Positions 6,199-14,631 of a DNA stretch of 27,216 nt are shown here, in pieces. The stretch's first letter is position 1. Every line of letters starts with the position of its first letter. A program made the position numbers and the translations under genes. This DNA comes from an uncultured Clostridia bacterium (GTDB taxonomy: Bacteria; Bacillota; Clostridia; Lachnospirales; Lachnospiraceae): positions 1 to 27,216 of the forward strand of contig CALBNS010000024.1 in NCBI GenBank assembly GCA_937896665.1, given 5' to 3'. The notes under the pieces were generated by a model. The model was not told where the DNA came from, did not search any database, and saw only the letters and a list, made by a program, of their open reading frames with translations.

Positions 6199-6753
6199 AT
6201 GTTGAAAAATAAATACAAATCAGATTACCGGACGATATCAAGAATGGATGCTACAGGAAGAGTTGTGCAGGATTACTACTACACAGGTGATTATTACAGG
6301 CTTCCACTTGATGAAAATGGCAGAAAGAAGACTAGAATTGCCAATTTCGTATTTGGTATTGGGATGTTTCTGCTGCTTTTGGCGGCAGGATTCATCAATC
6401 AGGATTCTTCTAGAACGTTATGGATACTAATGCCGTACTTTTGCTTGTTTCTTCCTTGCGCTTATATGCTAATCGGTGCAGGTTCTTATTGGGGAGCACC
6501 GGTGCGGATGGAGCATGCAGTCTATAACAGCACGATTATCAGAATGCAGCGTTCTTGCTGGGGCTTGATTGTTGTGAGTGCGGTGAATGTAGTTTTGGAC
6601 CTTGTATTTATGGGCTTGTATCACAGTACAATCCAGATGGGAAAAGAGTCCATTTACTGTGCGTTGTTGAGTGCTGTGTGTGTGACAGGAATTGTCTTTG
6701 GAAAGTATTTTGACAGAGTATATACACCAGTCACAATGGAGCGAAATCAATAA
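6199..6753 (+). CDS. Hypothetical membrane protein (184 aa)
   Basis: The start codon lies 2 nt after the pepF stop and has no clear ribosome-binding site, so translation is probably coupled to pepF. A soluble N-terminal part of about 45 residues, rich in Tyr, Arg and Asp, precedes four predicted membrane helices, roughly 48-67, 73-95, 121-142 and 150-168. The C-terminus is short and hydrophilic. No catalytic motif or known domain is recognised. Its place between a peptidase and the opp genes suggests some link with peptide use, but this is only contextual. Confidence 0.75.
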   Translation: MLKNKYKSDYRTISRMDATGRVVQDYYYTGDYYRLPLDENGRKKTRIANFVFGIGMFLLLLAAGFINQDSSRTLWILMPYFCLFLPCAYMLIGAGSYWGAPVRMEHAVYNSTIIRMQRSCWGLIVVSAVNVVLDLVFMGLYHSTIQMGKESIYCALLSAVCVTGIVFGKYFDRVYTPVTMERNQ

Positions 6754-6824
6754 AGGTTTTTTCCACAATAAAAATAGAGTGGTTGAAACATAGATTATAT
6801 AATTTCATAAAGGAGGAGATTATT

Positions 6825-9050
6825 ATGAAAACAATGAAAAAATTACTTGCTGTGTTATTAGCAGGAGTAATGGTTGCAGGACTTGCAACAGGTTGTGGCG
6901 GAAAAAAAGCTGATAATACTACACCACTTGTAATCGCTTGTGATGATATGAGTGAAAAATTCAGCGAATTCTTCGCACAATCAGTACCAGACCGAAATGT
7001 AGTTGATATGACAGCTGTAGCATTACTTGGAGAAGGTCGTACAGGTGAAATCATCTACAATGGTATCAAAGGTGAAACAATTGAATACAACGGAACAGAC
7101 TATACATATAAAGGTATCGCTGATTGTGTTGTAACAGAGAATGCAGACGGAACAGTTTCATACGATTTCACACTTCGTGATGATGTAAAATTCTCAGATG
7201 GTGAAAAGCTGACAGCTGATGACGTTATCTTCTCTTACTATGTATATGCTGACCCATTATACGATGGAAGTTTAAGTTTATACTCTATTCCAATCGTAGG
7301 TATGGAAGAATATCGTTCAAACATGGATACATTATTCAACCTTATGGTTAAAGCAGGTAAAGATAACACAGACTTTACATACTGGGATGAACCAACACAG
7401 ACAGCATTCTGGCCTGCATTTGAGACAGCAGGTGCAGCATTCGCTCAGGAAATCGTAGATTACTGTGCAGGAGCAGCGGGCACAACTAATGTTTCTGAAG
7501 CTGCAGCTGCATGGGGATTCGCCGGACTTGCAGCAGACGCAACAGCGCTTGATTTCTTCTATGCAATGTGTGAAGGATATGGATGGGATATTGCTACATT
7601 ATCTAGCACAGAATCAGCAGGAAGTGATTTCTTTACTTTGATGGAGGGGTATGAAAACTATGCAGGCGCTGTTTCTACTGGTGAATCAGCCGCAAACATC
7701 GCCGGTATCGAAAAGACAGGCGAATACTCTGTAAGAGTAACAACATCCGTGTTAGATGCAACAGCTATTTACCAGTTAGCGATTAGGGTTCAGCCATTAC
7801 ACTACTATGGTGACGAATCAGCATATGATTATGATAACAATAAATTCGGTTTCGAGAAAGGTGACTTATCATCAATTAAGGCAAAAACAACGACACCAAT
7901 GGGCGCTGGTCCTTACAAATTTGTAAAATTTGAAAACAAGATTGTTTACATGGAAGCAAATGAAAATTACTACAAAGGTGAACCAAAGATTAAATATCTT
8001 CAGTTCAAGACAACAGGTGAGTCAGATAAACTTCCAGCTGTAACTCAGGGAACAGTAGATATTGCAGAACCTGCACTGAATGTAGAGGTTGCTGCAAATA
8101 TCGAAAAAGAAAACAGCAATGGTAAATTAAGCGGAGATAAGATTACAACATCTTTAGTAGACTATAAGGGATACGGATACATCGGTATCAATTCTAACAA
8201 TGTAAAAGTTGGCAATGACCATGCTTCAGAAGCATCTAAGAACTTAAGAAAAGCAATCGCAACAGTTCTCTCAGTATACAGAGATGTGGCAATTGACTCT
8301 TACTACGGCGAAGTAGCAGATGTAATCAACTACCCAATTTCTAATACATCATGGGCAGCACCACAGAAATCAGATCCTGATTATGCAATCGCATTCTCAG
8401 TTGACGTAAATGGCGATCCAATTTACACAGAAGGTATGTCAGAGGATGATAAATATGCAGCAGCAAAAGAAGCCGCTTTAGAATACTTACAAGCAGCTGG
8501 ATACACAGTAGCTGACGGAAAAGTAACAGCAGCTCCAGCAGGTGCAAAGATGGAATATGAATTAATCATTCCAGCAAATGGACAGGGGGATCACCCATCA
8601 TTTGGTCTTGTTACAAGTGCTTCACAGGCATTAGCAGAAATTGGTTTTACATTAGAAATCAATGACCTTTCAGACTCTAGTATCTTATGGGATAAACTTG
8701 ATGCAGGAACAGCAGAATTATGGTGTGCGGCTTGGTCTACAACTGTTGATCCGGATATGTTCCAGATCTACCACAGTGAAGGTGGGGATGCTGTCAAATA
8801 TGCAATCTACTCAGATTACTTAGACAAGTTAATCATTGATGCCCGTTCAACAACTGATCAGGCAGAACGTAAGGCAATGTACAAAGAAGCACTTGAATTT
8901 GTTGTTGACTTTGCGGTAGAAGTTCCTATCTATCAAAGACAAGAATCTTCAGTCTATAGCACAGAACGTGTTAAGATTGATACAATTGCAAAAGATCAGA
9001 CTTCATTCTATACATGGATGATGGAAATTGAAAACTTAGAAATGAACTAA
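6825..9050 (+). CDS. oppA: Oligopeptide-binding lipoprotein of an ABC importer
   Basis: This family-5 extracellular solute-binding protein captures peptides at the outer face of the membrane and delivers them to OppBC. The start at 6825 follows AGGAGGAG (6811-6818). It gives a basic N-terminus, a hydrophobic segment and a lipobox-like ATGC with the lipidated Cys24. A TTG upstream at 6783 keeps the frame but would hide the ribosome-binding site inside the gene. The family signature (DVKFSDGEKLTADDVIFSYY) lies near 119-138. At 741 residues it is about 200 longer than usual. Much of the excess is an Ala/acidic, helix-rich block at about 169-286 between GMEEYR and a GIEKTGEYSVRV segment. The ligand could be peptides or another family-5 ligand. 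Confidence 0.9.
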   Translation: MKTMKKLLAVLLAGVMVAGLATGCGGKKADNTTPLVIACDDMSEKFSEFFAQSVPDRNVVDMTAVALLGEGRTGEIIYNGIKGETIEYNGTDYTYKGIADCVVTENADGTVSYDFTLRDDVKFSDGEKLTADDVIFSYYVYADPLYDGSLSLYSIPIVGMEEYRSNMDTLFNLMVKAGKDNTDFTYWDEPTQTAFWPAFETAGAAFAQEIVDYCAGAAGTTNVSEAAAAWGFAGLAADATALDFFYAMCEGYGWDIATLSSTESAGSDFFTLMEGYENYAGAVSTGESAANIAGIEKTGEYSVRVTTSVLDATAIYQLAIRVQPLHYYGDESAYDYDNNKFGFEKGDLSSIKAKTTTPMGAGPYKFVKFENKIVYMEANENYYKGEPKIKYLQFKTTGESDKLPAVTQGTVDIAEPALNVEVAANIEKENSNGKLSGDKITTSLVDYKGYGYIGINSNNVKVGNDHASEASKNLRKAIATVLSVYRDVAIDSYYGEVADVINYPISNTSWAAPQKSDPDYAIAFSVDVNGDPIYTEGMSEDDKYAAAKEAALEYLQAAGYTVADGKVTAAPAGAKMEYELIIPANGQGDHPSFGLVTSASQALAEIGFTLEINDLSDSSILWDKLDAGTAELWCAAWSTTVDPDMFQIYHSEGGDAVKYAIYSDYLDKLIIDARSTTDQAERKAMYKEALEFVVDFAVEVPIYQRQESSVYSTERVKIDTIAKDQTSFYTWMMEIENLEMN

Positions 9051-9073
9051 TTCTTTTGAAAAATAATTATAGC

Positions 9074-9102
9074 ATTGTGAGGGGCATAAAGCTCCTCACA
9101 AT
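9074..9102 (+). repeat. Stem-loop after oppA
   Basis: A 12-bp stem (9074-9085 with 9091-9102, one wobble pair) has an ATAAA loop and no T run. It probably shields the 3' end of the oppA message. Confidence 0.65.
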
Positions 9103-9103
9103 C

Positions 9104-9157
9104 CTAAAGGTATTTCGCCAGAGGATGAGAGTTCTTTTTTTGGCGAAATACCTTTAG
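9104..9157 (+). repeat. Seventeen-bp perfect inverted repeat between oppA and oppB
   Basis: Bases 9104-9120 are the exact reverse complement of 9141-9157. The 20-base loop holds a run of seven T on its 3' side, reaching into the stem. Because the T run is inside the loop, this is not a standard terminator. Confidence 0.75.
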
Positions 9158-9199
9158 TGCTTGGCTTTGAGGTATAGTAATTTACAAGGAGAGGAAAAT

Positions 9200-10186
9200 A
9201 TGAAGAAATTTATTCTAAAACGTGTTCTGATTTCTGCAGTACTTCTTGTGTTTGTGTCTATGATTGTGTATGGAGTAATGCGTTGTATGCCTACCTCATA
9301 CGTAGAAACACAAGCAAGGCAGTTATCACAGAAACCTGGTTCCAAATCTTATGAAGAATGGATTGATCAGCTTAATGGTCAATATGGTTTGGATGAAGGC
9401 CCGATTGCAGGTTATTTTACATGGGCTGGTAAAGCAGTAAAAGGTAATTTTGGAGATTCATGGTTCTATAACAAGCCTGTAATAGAGAAATTCCAGGATG
9501 TTATCTGGTATTCATTTGTGCTTGGTGGAATTGCATTTCTTATAGAGATATTTGTCGCGATACCGCTTGGTATATTGGCGGCGAAAAAGCAGTATTCAAT
9601 GGTCGATTATGGGGCTACCGTGTTTGCACTCTTAGGTATCTCACTTCCAACATTTTTCTTTGCAACAATTCTAAAATGGATTTTTGCAATCAAACTTGGA
9701 TGGCTTGACTTATATGGAATGGTTGGACGTATGCATGAGCAGTTGTCTCCGGTAGGGAAGGTGCTGGATATGGCAGCACATTTGATTATGCCTGTTACAG
9801 TATTAGCATTTGCCGGTATCGGAAGTCTGATGCGTTATACACGTACCAACATGCTGGAAGTTATGAACGCAGATTATATCCGTACTGCACGTGCAAAAGG
9901 TTTGAAAGAAAATCGTGTAGTAAATTATCATGCATTCCGCAACATATTGATTCCGATCGTTACATTATTGGGCGGTACTCTCCCAAGCTTATTCAGTGGT
10001 GCCATGATTACAGAAACATTATTCCAGATTCCGGGAATTGGATATACTTCATATCAATGCATGTTGAATGGTGATATTCCATTTGTTATGTTTTATATGA
10101 CATTTTTAGCAGCTTTGACACTGTTAGGTAACTTGATTGCCGATGTTCTCTATGCAGTGGTTGACCCGAGAGTTCGCGTGAATTAG
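9200..10186 (+). CDS. oppB: Oligopeptide ABC transporter permease, OppB type
   Basis: One of the two membrane subunits of the importer. The ATG at 9200 follows AAGGAGAGG (9187-9195). An in-frame TTG at 9161 would overlap the inverted repeat and is less likely. The 328-residue product begins with the usual OppB helix and carries the periplasmic-type NGQYGLDE segment. The cytoplasmic EAA loop (YIRTARAKGLKENRV) contacts the ATPases. It ends with DPRVRVN, a common OppB/DppB ending. Six membrane helices are expected from the pattern. Length and motifs are normal. Its expression is probably lower than that of oppA because of the hairpins in between. Confidence 0.92.
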   Translation: MKKFILKRVLISAVLLVFVSMIVYGVMRCMPTSYVETQARQLSQKPGSKSYEEWIDQLNGQYGLDEGPIAGYFTWAGKAVKGNFGDSWFYNKPVIEKFQDVIWYSFVLGGIAFLIEIFVAIPLGILAAKKQYSMVDYGATVFALLGISLPTFFFATILKWIFAIKLGWLDLYGMVGRMHEQLSPVGKVLDMAAHLIMPVTVLAFAGIGSLMRYTRTNMLEVMNADYIRTARAKGLKENRVVNYHAFRNILIPIVTLLGGTLPSLFSGAMITETLFQIPGIGYTSYQCMLNGDIPFVMFYMTFLAALTLLGNLIADVLYAVVDPRVRVN

Positions 10187-10199
10187 AAAGGAGGAAGAC

Positions 10200-11888
10200 A
10201 TGAGTAATACAGATAATAATAAAGAAGTGAATCAGACGACAGAGTCGTTAGATAGTACACAACGTGTTCGAGTACTTTCTCCGGGAATGCTTGTTGCAAA
10301 GCGTTTTTTCCGTAATAAACTGGCAATTGTTGGTTTAGTAATTATTATAGCGATGTTTCTGTTTTCTTTCTTGGGTGGAGCAATCATGCCTTATTCGGAA
10401 AGCAAGGTGTTCTTTACAACAGAAGTTTTGAAAAAGGACTATGCAGGTGCAACTGTGATAGATGATTTTCACATTTACACAAAGGACGGCGTAAAACTTC
10501 CGACAGATATTCGTTCGAAAATTATCAGAGCAAATTCTTCAGGTGAGTATATCTTTGAGACAAGGGACGGAAGTAAATTTGCCTTAGATGTTTATACAGA
10601 GGATTCTTATGGACTTGGAACTGTAACACAGTCTGGAGACAAAGCGGCCTTAAGCTCTGCAGAGTATGCTGCTGCAAAGGAACAAGGATTTAACAGCTTT
10701 ACATACAATGGAAAGACATACACTGTGCAGGGAGATGGAATTCGTGCAGAGTTGTACGAAACAGAGAATGTTGCAGTTGTATGTAAACTTGCCTTTACAA
10801 CATATGACGAGAATGTGACATTAGGATATGACTTCTATCAGCAGGTATTGCTTGCGATGAAGGACAATCAGACAAACATTACTGTTGATGGTACAGAATA
10901 TATCATCAATGAGCTTGATGAGAATGCTGTTGATGTTACGACATCTGACGGCAAAGAGTACGCATATGTATCCAATATGAATATCAATGCGATTATGGCT
11001 GGTATTTTCCTGACTCCGGAATATAAAGTGGCATTACAGGAAGCCATTGAATCAGGAGCGGAATCTTTTGAATTTAAAAATGCAGAAGGCGAAATGGAAA
11101 CATACATGCTTACGAATGATAATGGGCAGTATACAGTGAAAAGATATCAGGAAACAAGAGTTATTGATATGTACAGTGCACCTAGCAAAGAACACCCACT
11201 TGGAACGGATGCCAATGGTATGGATTTGTTGACTCGCTTGATGTATGGTGGACGTATCTCACTTTTAATCGGATTTGTAGTTGTAGCGATTGAAGTTGTT
11301 CTTGGAGTTATTGTAGGTGGTATTGCGGGTTACTTCGGTGGATGGATTGATAATCTTCTTATGCGTGTTGTTGATGTATTCTACTGTATTCCGGTTATGC
11401 CGTTATATATGATATTAGGTTCTGTTATGGATCATTATAAAGTGTCATCAACCGGACGTATCTATCTGCTATGTGTTATCATGGCTGTGTTAGGCTGGGT
11501 TGGTATTGCACGTATCGTGCGTGGACAGATTTTGTCACTGCGTGAACAGGAATTTATGGTAGCAACAGAAGCAACAGGTATTAGCATTGGAAGAAGAATT
11601 TTCAAACATTTAGTACCGAATGTAATTCCACAGTTAATCGTATATGCAACAATGGGACTTGGTAGTATCATTCTGACAGAAGCATCACTAAGTTTCTTGG
11701 GACTTGGTATTAAATATCCGGCTGCTACTTGGGGAAGTATTATTAATGCAGTTAACGACTCATATGTTATGACAAATTACTTATTCGTATGGGTACCTGC
11801 AGGTATGCTGATCCTCTTGACTGTATTGGCATTCAACTTCATTGGTGATGGTCTGCGTGACGCATTCGATCCTAAGATGAAGAGATAG
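10200..11888 (+). CDS. oppC: Oligopeptide ABC transporter permease, OppC type, with a large extracytoplasmic insertion
   Basis: This is the second membrane subunit. A hydrophilic start and RVLSPGMLVAKRFFRNKLAI lead into helix 1 (about 41-61). The canonical HPLGTDANGMDLLTRLMYG begins only at about 332, then the remaining helices and the EAA loop (EFMVATEATGISIGRR, 451-466) follow. Usual OppC proteins have about 300 residues with a short link between helix 1 and HPLGTD. Here the link is about 270 residues, so the protein reaches 562. The inserted part is hydrophilic and rich in beta-type sequence, with roughly repeated units (see findings). It should lie outside the cell, next to OppA. The start has an AAAGGAGG site 7 nt upstream. 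No frame break is present. Confidence 0.9.
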   Translation: MSNTDNNKEVNQTTESLDSTQRVRVLSPGMLVAKRFFRNKLAIVGLVIIIAMFLFSFLGGAIMPYSESKVFFTTEVLKKDYAGATVIDDFHIYTKDGVKLPTDIRSKIIRANSSGEYIFETRDGSKFALDVYTEDSYGLGTVTQSGDKAALSSAEYAAAKEQGFNSFTYNGKTYTVQGDGIRAELYETENVAVVCKLAFTTYDENVTLGYDFYQQVLLAMKDNQTNITVDGTEYIINELDENAVDVTTSDGKEYAYVSNMNINAIMAGIFLTPEYKVALQEAIESGAESFEFKNAEGEMETYMLTNDNGQYTVKRYQETRVIDMYSAPSKEHPLGTDANGMDLLTRLMYGGRISLLIGFVVVAIEVVLGVIVGGIAGYFGGWIDNLLMRVVDVFYCIPVMPLYMILGSVMDHYKVSSTGRIYLLCVIMAVLGWVGIARIVRGQILSLREQEFMVATEATGISIGRRIFKHLVPNVIPQLIVYATMGLGSIILTEASLSFLGLGIKYPAATWGSIINAVNDSYVMTNYLFVWVPAGMLILLTVLAFNFIGDGLRDAFDPKMKR

Positions 11889-11897
11889 GAGGATATG

Positions 11898-13061
11898 ATG
11901 GCATTATTCGGAAGTAAGAAGAAAAAAGATACAAATTACATTTCTGCGAAAGAATCACGCAGAATTTCAAAAGAGAATAGAAAAATTACGGGTGAAATTG
12001 AAAAGAAAAGAAACCGTAAACATATTCCGGAAGAGGAATATGTAACACAGATGAAGAATCCAGAGAATTGCGTTGAATTTGACAATGTTCACACATTTTT
12101 CTTCACAGATATTGGTACAGTAAAAGCTGTGAATGGTGTTTCATTTGAAGTACCACAGGGAAAGACAGTGGGTATCGTAGGAGAATCCGGATGTGGAAAA
12201 TCAGTTACAAGCCTTTCTCTTATGCAGCTTGTTCAGAGACCTTCCGGACAGACGGTAGAAGGAGAAATCCGTTTTAATGCAGGAGACACTGCATATAATG
12301 TAGTAAATGCTCCGGCTGAAGTTATGCAGAAGCTTCGTGGAAATCAGATGTCAATGATTTTCCAGGAACCAATGACTTCTTTGAATCCGGTATTTAGAAT
12401 TGGTGATCAGGTTGATGAAGTAATTGCACTTCATAATCCTGAAATGTCAAAAGAGGAAGTTAAAGCACGTACAATTGAGATGCTTGATTTGGTTGGTATT
12501 GCCAATAAGGAAGGTGTATACATGATGTATCCACATGAACTTTCAGGTGGTATGAGACAACGTATCATGATAGCGATGGCACTTGCTTGTAATCCCAGAT
12601 TAATTATTGCGGACGAGCCTACAACGGCGCTGGATGTTACAATTCAGGCGCAGATTCTCGAGCTGCTCCGTGATTTGAAAGACAAAATAAACAGCTCCAT
12701 TATGTTGATTACACATGACCTTGGAGTGGTTGCTGAGATGGCAGACTATGTTGTAGTTATGTATGCTGGACGTGTTATTGAAAAGGGAACAGCAAGAGAA
12801 ATTTTTAAGGACCCAAGACATCCATATACAATTGGTCTTATGAATTCAAAACCAGTTGTTGGAAAACACGTTGATAAATTATATAATATTCCAGGTAATG
12901 TACCTAATCCAATTGATATGCCGGATTATTGTTACTTTAGAGACAGATGTGAAATGCGTGTTGAAGGATGCGAAGGAAAATATCCATGCGTATATCAAGT
13001 ATCACCAACACATTTCGTAAGCTGTTATCGTTGTCAGGAAGGAGGCACCGTAGTTGAGTAA
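11898..13061 (+). CDS. oppD: Oligopeptide ABC transporter ATPase, OppD type
   Basis: This cytoplasmic ATPase powers peptide import. Two ATGs (11895 and 11898) follow AGGAGG (11887-11892). I prefer the second because the first is only 2 nt from the site. An unusual basic N-terminal tail of about 55 residues (KKKK, RRISKENRK, KKRNRK) comes before the ABC domain. Motifs are Walker A GESGCGKS (near 95-102), the Q-loop FQEPMTSLNP, signature LSGGMRQR and Walker B LIIADEPTTALD. The C-terminal oligopeptide-transporter domain carries clustered cysteines (CYFRDRC, CEGKYPC, SCYRC). This matches the pattern proposed to bind a 4Fe-4S cluster in DppD-type subunits. The gene overlaps oppF by 8 bp. Confidence 0.92.
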   Translation: MALFGSKKKKDTNYISAKESRRISKENRKITGEIEKKRNRKHIPEEEYVTQMKNPENCVEFDNVHTFFFTDIGTVKAVNGVSFEVPQGKTVGIVGESGCGKSVTSLSLMQLVQRPSGQTVEGEIRFNAGDTAYNVVNAPAEVMQKLRGNQMSMIFQEPMTSLNPVFRIGDQVDEVIALHNPEMSKEEVKARTIEMLDLVGIANKEGVYMMYPHELSGGMRQRIMIAMALACNPRLIIADEPTTALDVTIQAQILELLRDLKDKINSSIMLITHDLGVVAEMADYVVVMYAGRVIEKGTAREIFKDPRHPYTIGLMNSKPVVGKHVDKLYNIPGNVPNPIDMPDYCYFRDRCEMRVEGCEGKYPCVYQVSPTHFVSCYRCQEGGTVVE

Positions 13062-14061
13062 GGAATTTAATCAGGAAAATGTTCAGATAGAAGATAATAT
13101 TCTCGAAGTGTCTCATCTGAAGAAATATTTCCCAATCAAAGGTGGTTTCTTCGGTGGAGTGACAGGAGAGGTAAAGGCTGTAGATGATGTTAGCTTCACA
13201 ATTAAAAGGGGTACTACAATGGGACTCGTAGGAGAGTCCGGATGTGGTAAATCTACAACAGGAAGAACGATTTTAAGATTGTTAGAAAAGACCGACGGAG
13301 AAGTTTTATTTAATGGAAAAGATGTTCATAGCTTGAGTAAAAAAGAATTGCGAGAACTCCGTACAAAAATGCAGATTATTTTTCAGGACCCATATTCATC
13401 ACTTTCACCACGACTTCCAATTGCGGAAATTATTGGTGAAGCAGTACGTGAACATAGACTAGTTCCAAAAGAAGAGTTTGAGGAATACATTACGAGTGTT
13501 ATGAAGGACTGTGGTCTGATGGAATATCACAAAGACCGTTATCCGCACGAATTCTCAGGTGGACAAAGACAACGTATCTGTATTGCACGGGCATTGGCAT
13601 TGAACCCTGAATTTATTGTCTGTGACGAACCTGTATCTGCACTTGACGTATCAATTCAGGCACAGATTATCAATCTTCTTCGTGAACTCCAAGAAAAGAG
13701 AAATCTGACATACTTGTTTATTTCTCATGATTTATCTGTAGTAGAACATATCTCAGATACAATCGGTGTTATGTATCTTGGAGGGCTTGTAGAAACAGGA
13801 ACTACGGAAGATATTTTTGCAAATCCATTACATCCGTATACAAAGGCACTTTTTAGTGCAATTCCAATGCCGGATCCAGATTCTAAGAAAGAACGTGTAA
13901 TGTTGGAAGGAGATATTCCATCGCCTGCAAATCCTCCAAAGGGATGTAAGTTCCATACAAGATGTAGTCAGTGTATGGAAATCTGTAAGACCGAGGCGCC
14001 AAAGGCTCATGACATGGGTAATGGACATGTTGTAAAATGTCATCTTTATGATGGAAAATAA
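13054..14061 (+). CDS. oppF: Oligopeptide ABC transporter ATPase, OppF type
   Basis: This is the partner ATPase of OppD. The likely start is a TTG at 13054, placed 8 nt after GGAGG (13041-13045) and inside the end of oppD. A TTG start and the overlap suggest translational coupling at a reduced rate. The 335-residue product has Walker A GESGCGKST (60-68), FQDPYSSLSPR after it, signature FSGGQRQR, and Walker B FIVCDEPVSALD. The C-terminal domain has a cysteine cluster (CKFHTRCSQCMEIC). This fits OppF/DppF. The short LEVSHLKKYFPIKGG at the front is typical of this subunit. Confidence 0.93.
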   Translation: MSKEFNQENVQIEDNILEVSHLKKYFPIKGGFFGGVTGEVKAVDDVSFTIKRGTTMGLVGESGCGKSTTGRTILRLLEKTDGEVLFNGKDVHSLSKKELRELRTKMQIIFQDPYSSLSPRLPIAEIIGEAVREHRLVPKEEFEEYITSVMKDCGLMEYHKDRYPHEFSGGQRQRICIARALALNPEFIVCDEPVSALDVSIQAQIINLLRELQEKRNLTYLFISHDLSVVEHISDTIGVMYLGGLVETGTTEDIFANPLHPYTKALFSAIPMPDPDSKKERVMLEGDIPSPANPPKGCKFHTRCSQCMEICKTEAPKAHDMGNGHVVKCHLYDGK

Positions 14062-14083
14062 ATCTCTATAAAGGATGGATTAT

Positions 14084-14467
14084 ATGAATTTTGAGTTTAT
14101 ACGAATGCTGGTAAAGGAAGTACCGGAAGAACATCTGGATACCATAATGACATCACTTACAGCTGCAAATCTGGAAGTGTATGCGAAGGCAGAGGGAGGT
14201 TCATATAACAATACTGCAGAGAGCAGTACATGTAAAGATAGCAATATTTATGTCAGCGCAGCGGATTTAAATCATGCGAAAGAAATCGTAGAAAAGCTAG
14301 GTTTTGGATCATACATTTGTAGTCCCGAGGAGTCTATGGTTGAGAAATCAGAGCTGCAGAAGGCGGAAGAAGAGTTCTTTCGAAAACAAAAGCGACAGCA
14401 GCTTATTTGTCTGCTTTTGATGGCTGTTGCGGTAGTATATTGGATGATTAGAGCGTTGATACAGTAA
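14084..14467 (+). CDS. Small tail-anchored protein, DUF2007-like
   Basis: The gene starts just after oppF. I chose the ATG at 14084 because the AAAGGA site (14070-14075) runs into an earlier in-frame ATG at 14075. The 127-residue product has a soluble domain with the sequence NIYVSAADLNHAKEIVEKLGF. That pattern resembles the DUF2007 group, small ferredoxin-like-fold proteins of unknown role. A charged linker (KAEEEFFRKQKRQQ) leads to one C-terminal membrane helix (about 109-125), so the soluble part should face the cytoplasm. It is the last gene before the opp terminator. A role in the transporter is possible but not shown. Confidence 0.75.
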   Translation: MNFEFIRMLVKEVPEEHLDTIMTSLTAANLEVYAKAEGGSYNNTAESSTCKDSNIYVSAADLNHAKEIVEKLGFGSYICSPEESMVEKSELQKAEEEFFRKQKRQQLICLLLMAVAVVYWMIRALIQ

Positions 14468-14474
14468 GGAATAT

Positions 14475-14505
14475 AAGGGAGATTCGAAAGAATCTTCCTT
14501 TTTTT
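14475..14505 (+). terminator. Terminator of the opp operon
   Basis: An 11-bp stem (14475-14485 with 14490-14500, one wobble pair) is capped by a GAAA loop and followed by a run of seven T. Confidence 0.92.
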
Positions 14506-14516
14506 AACGAAAAAAC

Positions 14517-14528
14517 AGAGTGCACTCT
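14517..14528. promoter_or_regulatory. Palindromic operator-like site at the oxidoreductase promoter
   Basis: AGAGTGCACTCT is a perfect 12-bp palindrome whose last base is the first of the -35 hexamer. A near-identical site (27136-27147) sits upstream of the tetR-type gene. TetR-family dimers bind palindromes of this kind. Confidence 0.65.
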
Positions 14529-14556
14529 AGACAAATGCGTTATATTTTAGTAAAAT
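14528..14556 (+). promoter_or_regulatory. Promoter of the 2-oxoacid oxidoreductase operon
   Basis: TAGACA (14528-14533) and TAAAAT (14551-14556) are separated by 17 bp. The leader of about 70 nt has one small stem (TACTC/GAGTA, 14588-14602). Confidence 0.7.
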
Positions 14557-14631
14557 AGCCGTATATTGTTTGATAGGAATTAGAGAAATACTCTTTTTGA
14601 GTAAAAAATAGAAGAAAGGAAGAAACACAAG

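Noticed and set aside
6798..6803. TATAAT directly before oppA as its promoter
   Set aside because: A start about 7 nt later would fall in the ribosome-binding site, and no -35 is present at 16-18 bp.
6783..6824. Upstream TTG start for oppA
   Set aside because: It would put the strong AGGAGGAG site inside the gene and add a charged stretch before the signal peptide. The ATG at 6825 gives a normal lipoprotein signal.
9161..9199. Upstream TTG start for oppB
   Set aside because: The ATG at 9200 has an ideal AAGGAGAGG, and the TTG lies at the edge of the inverted repeat without such a site.
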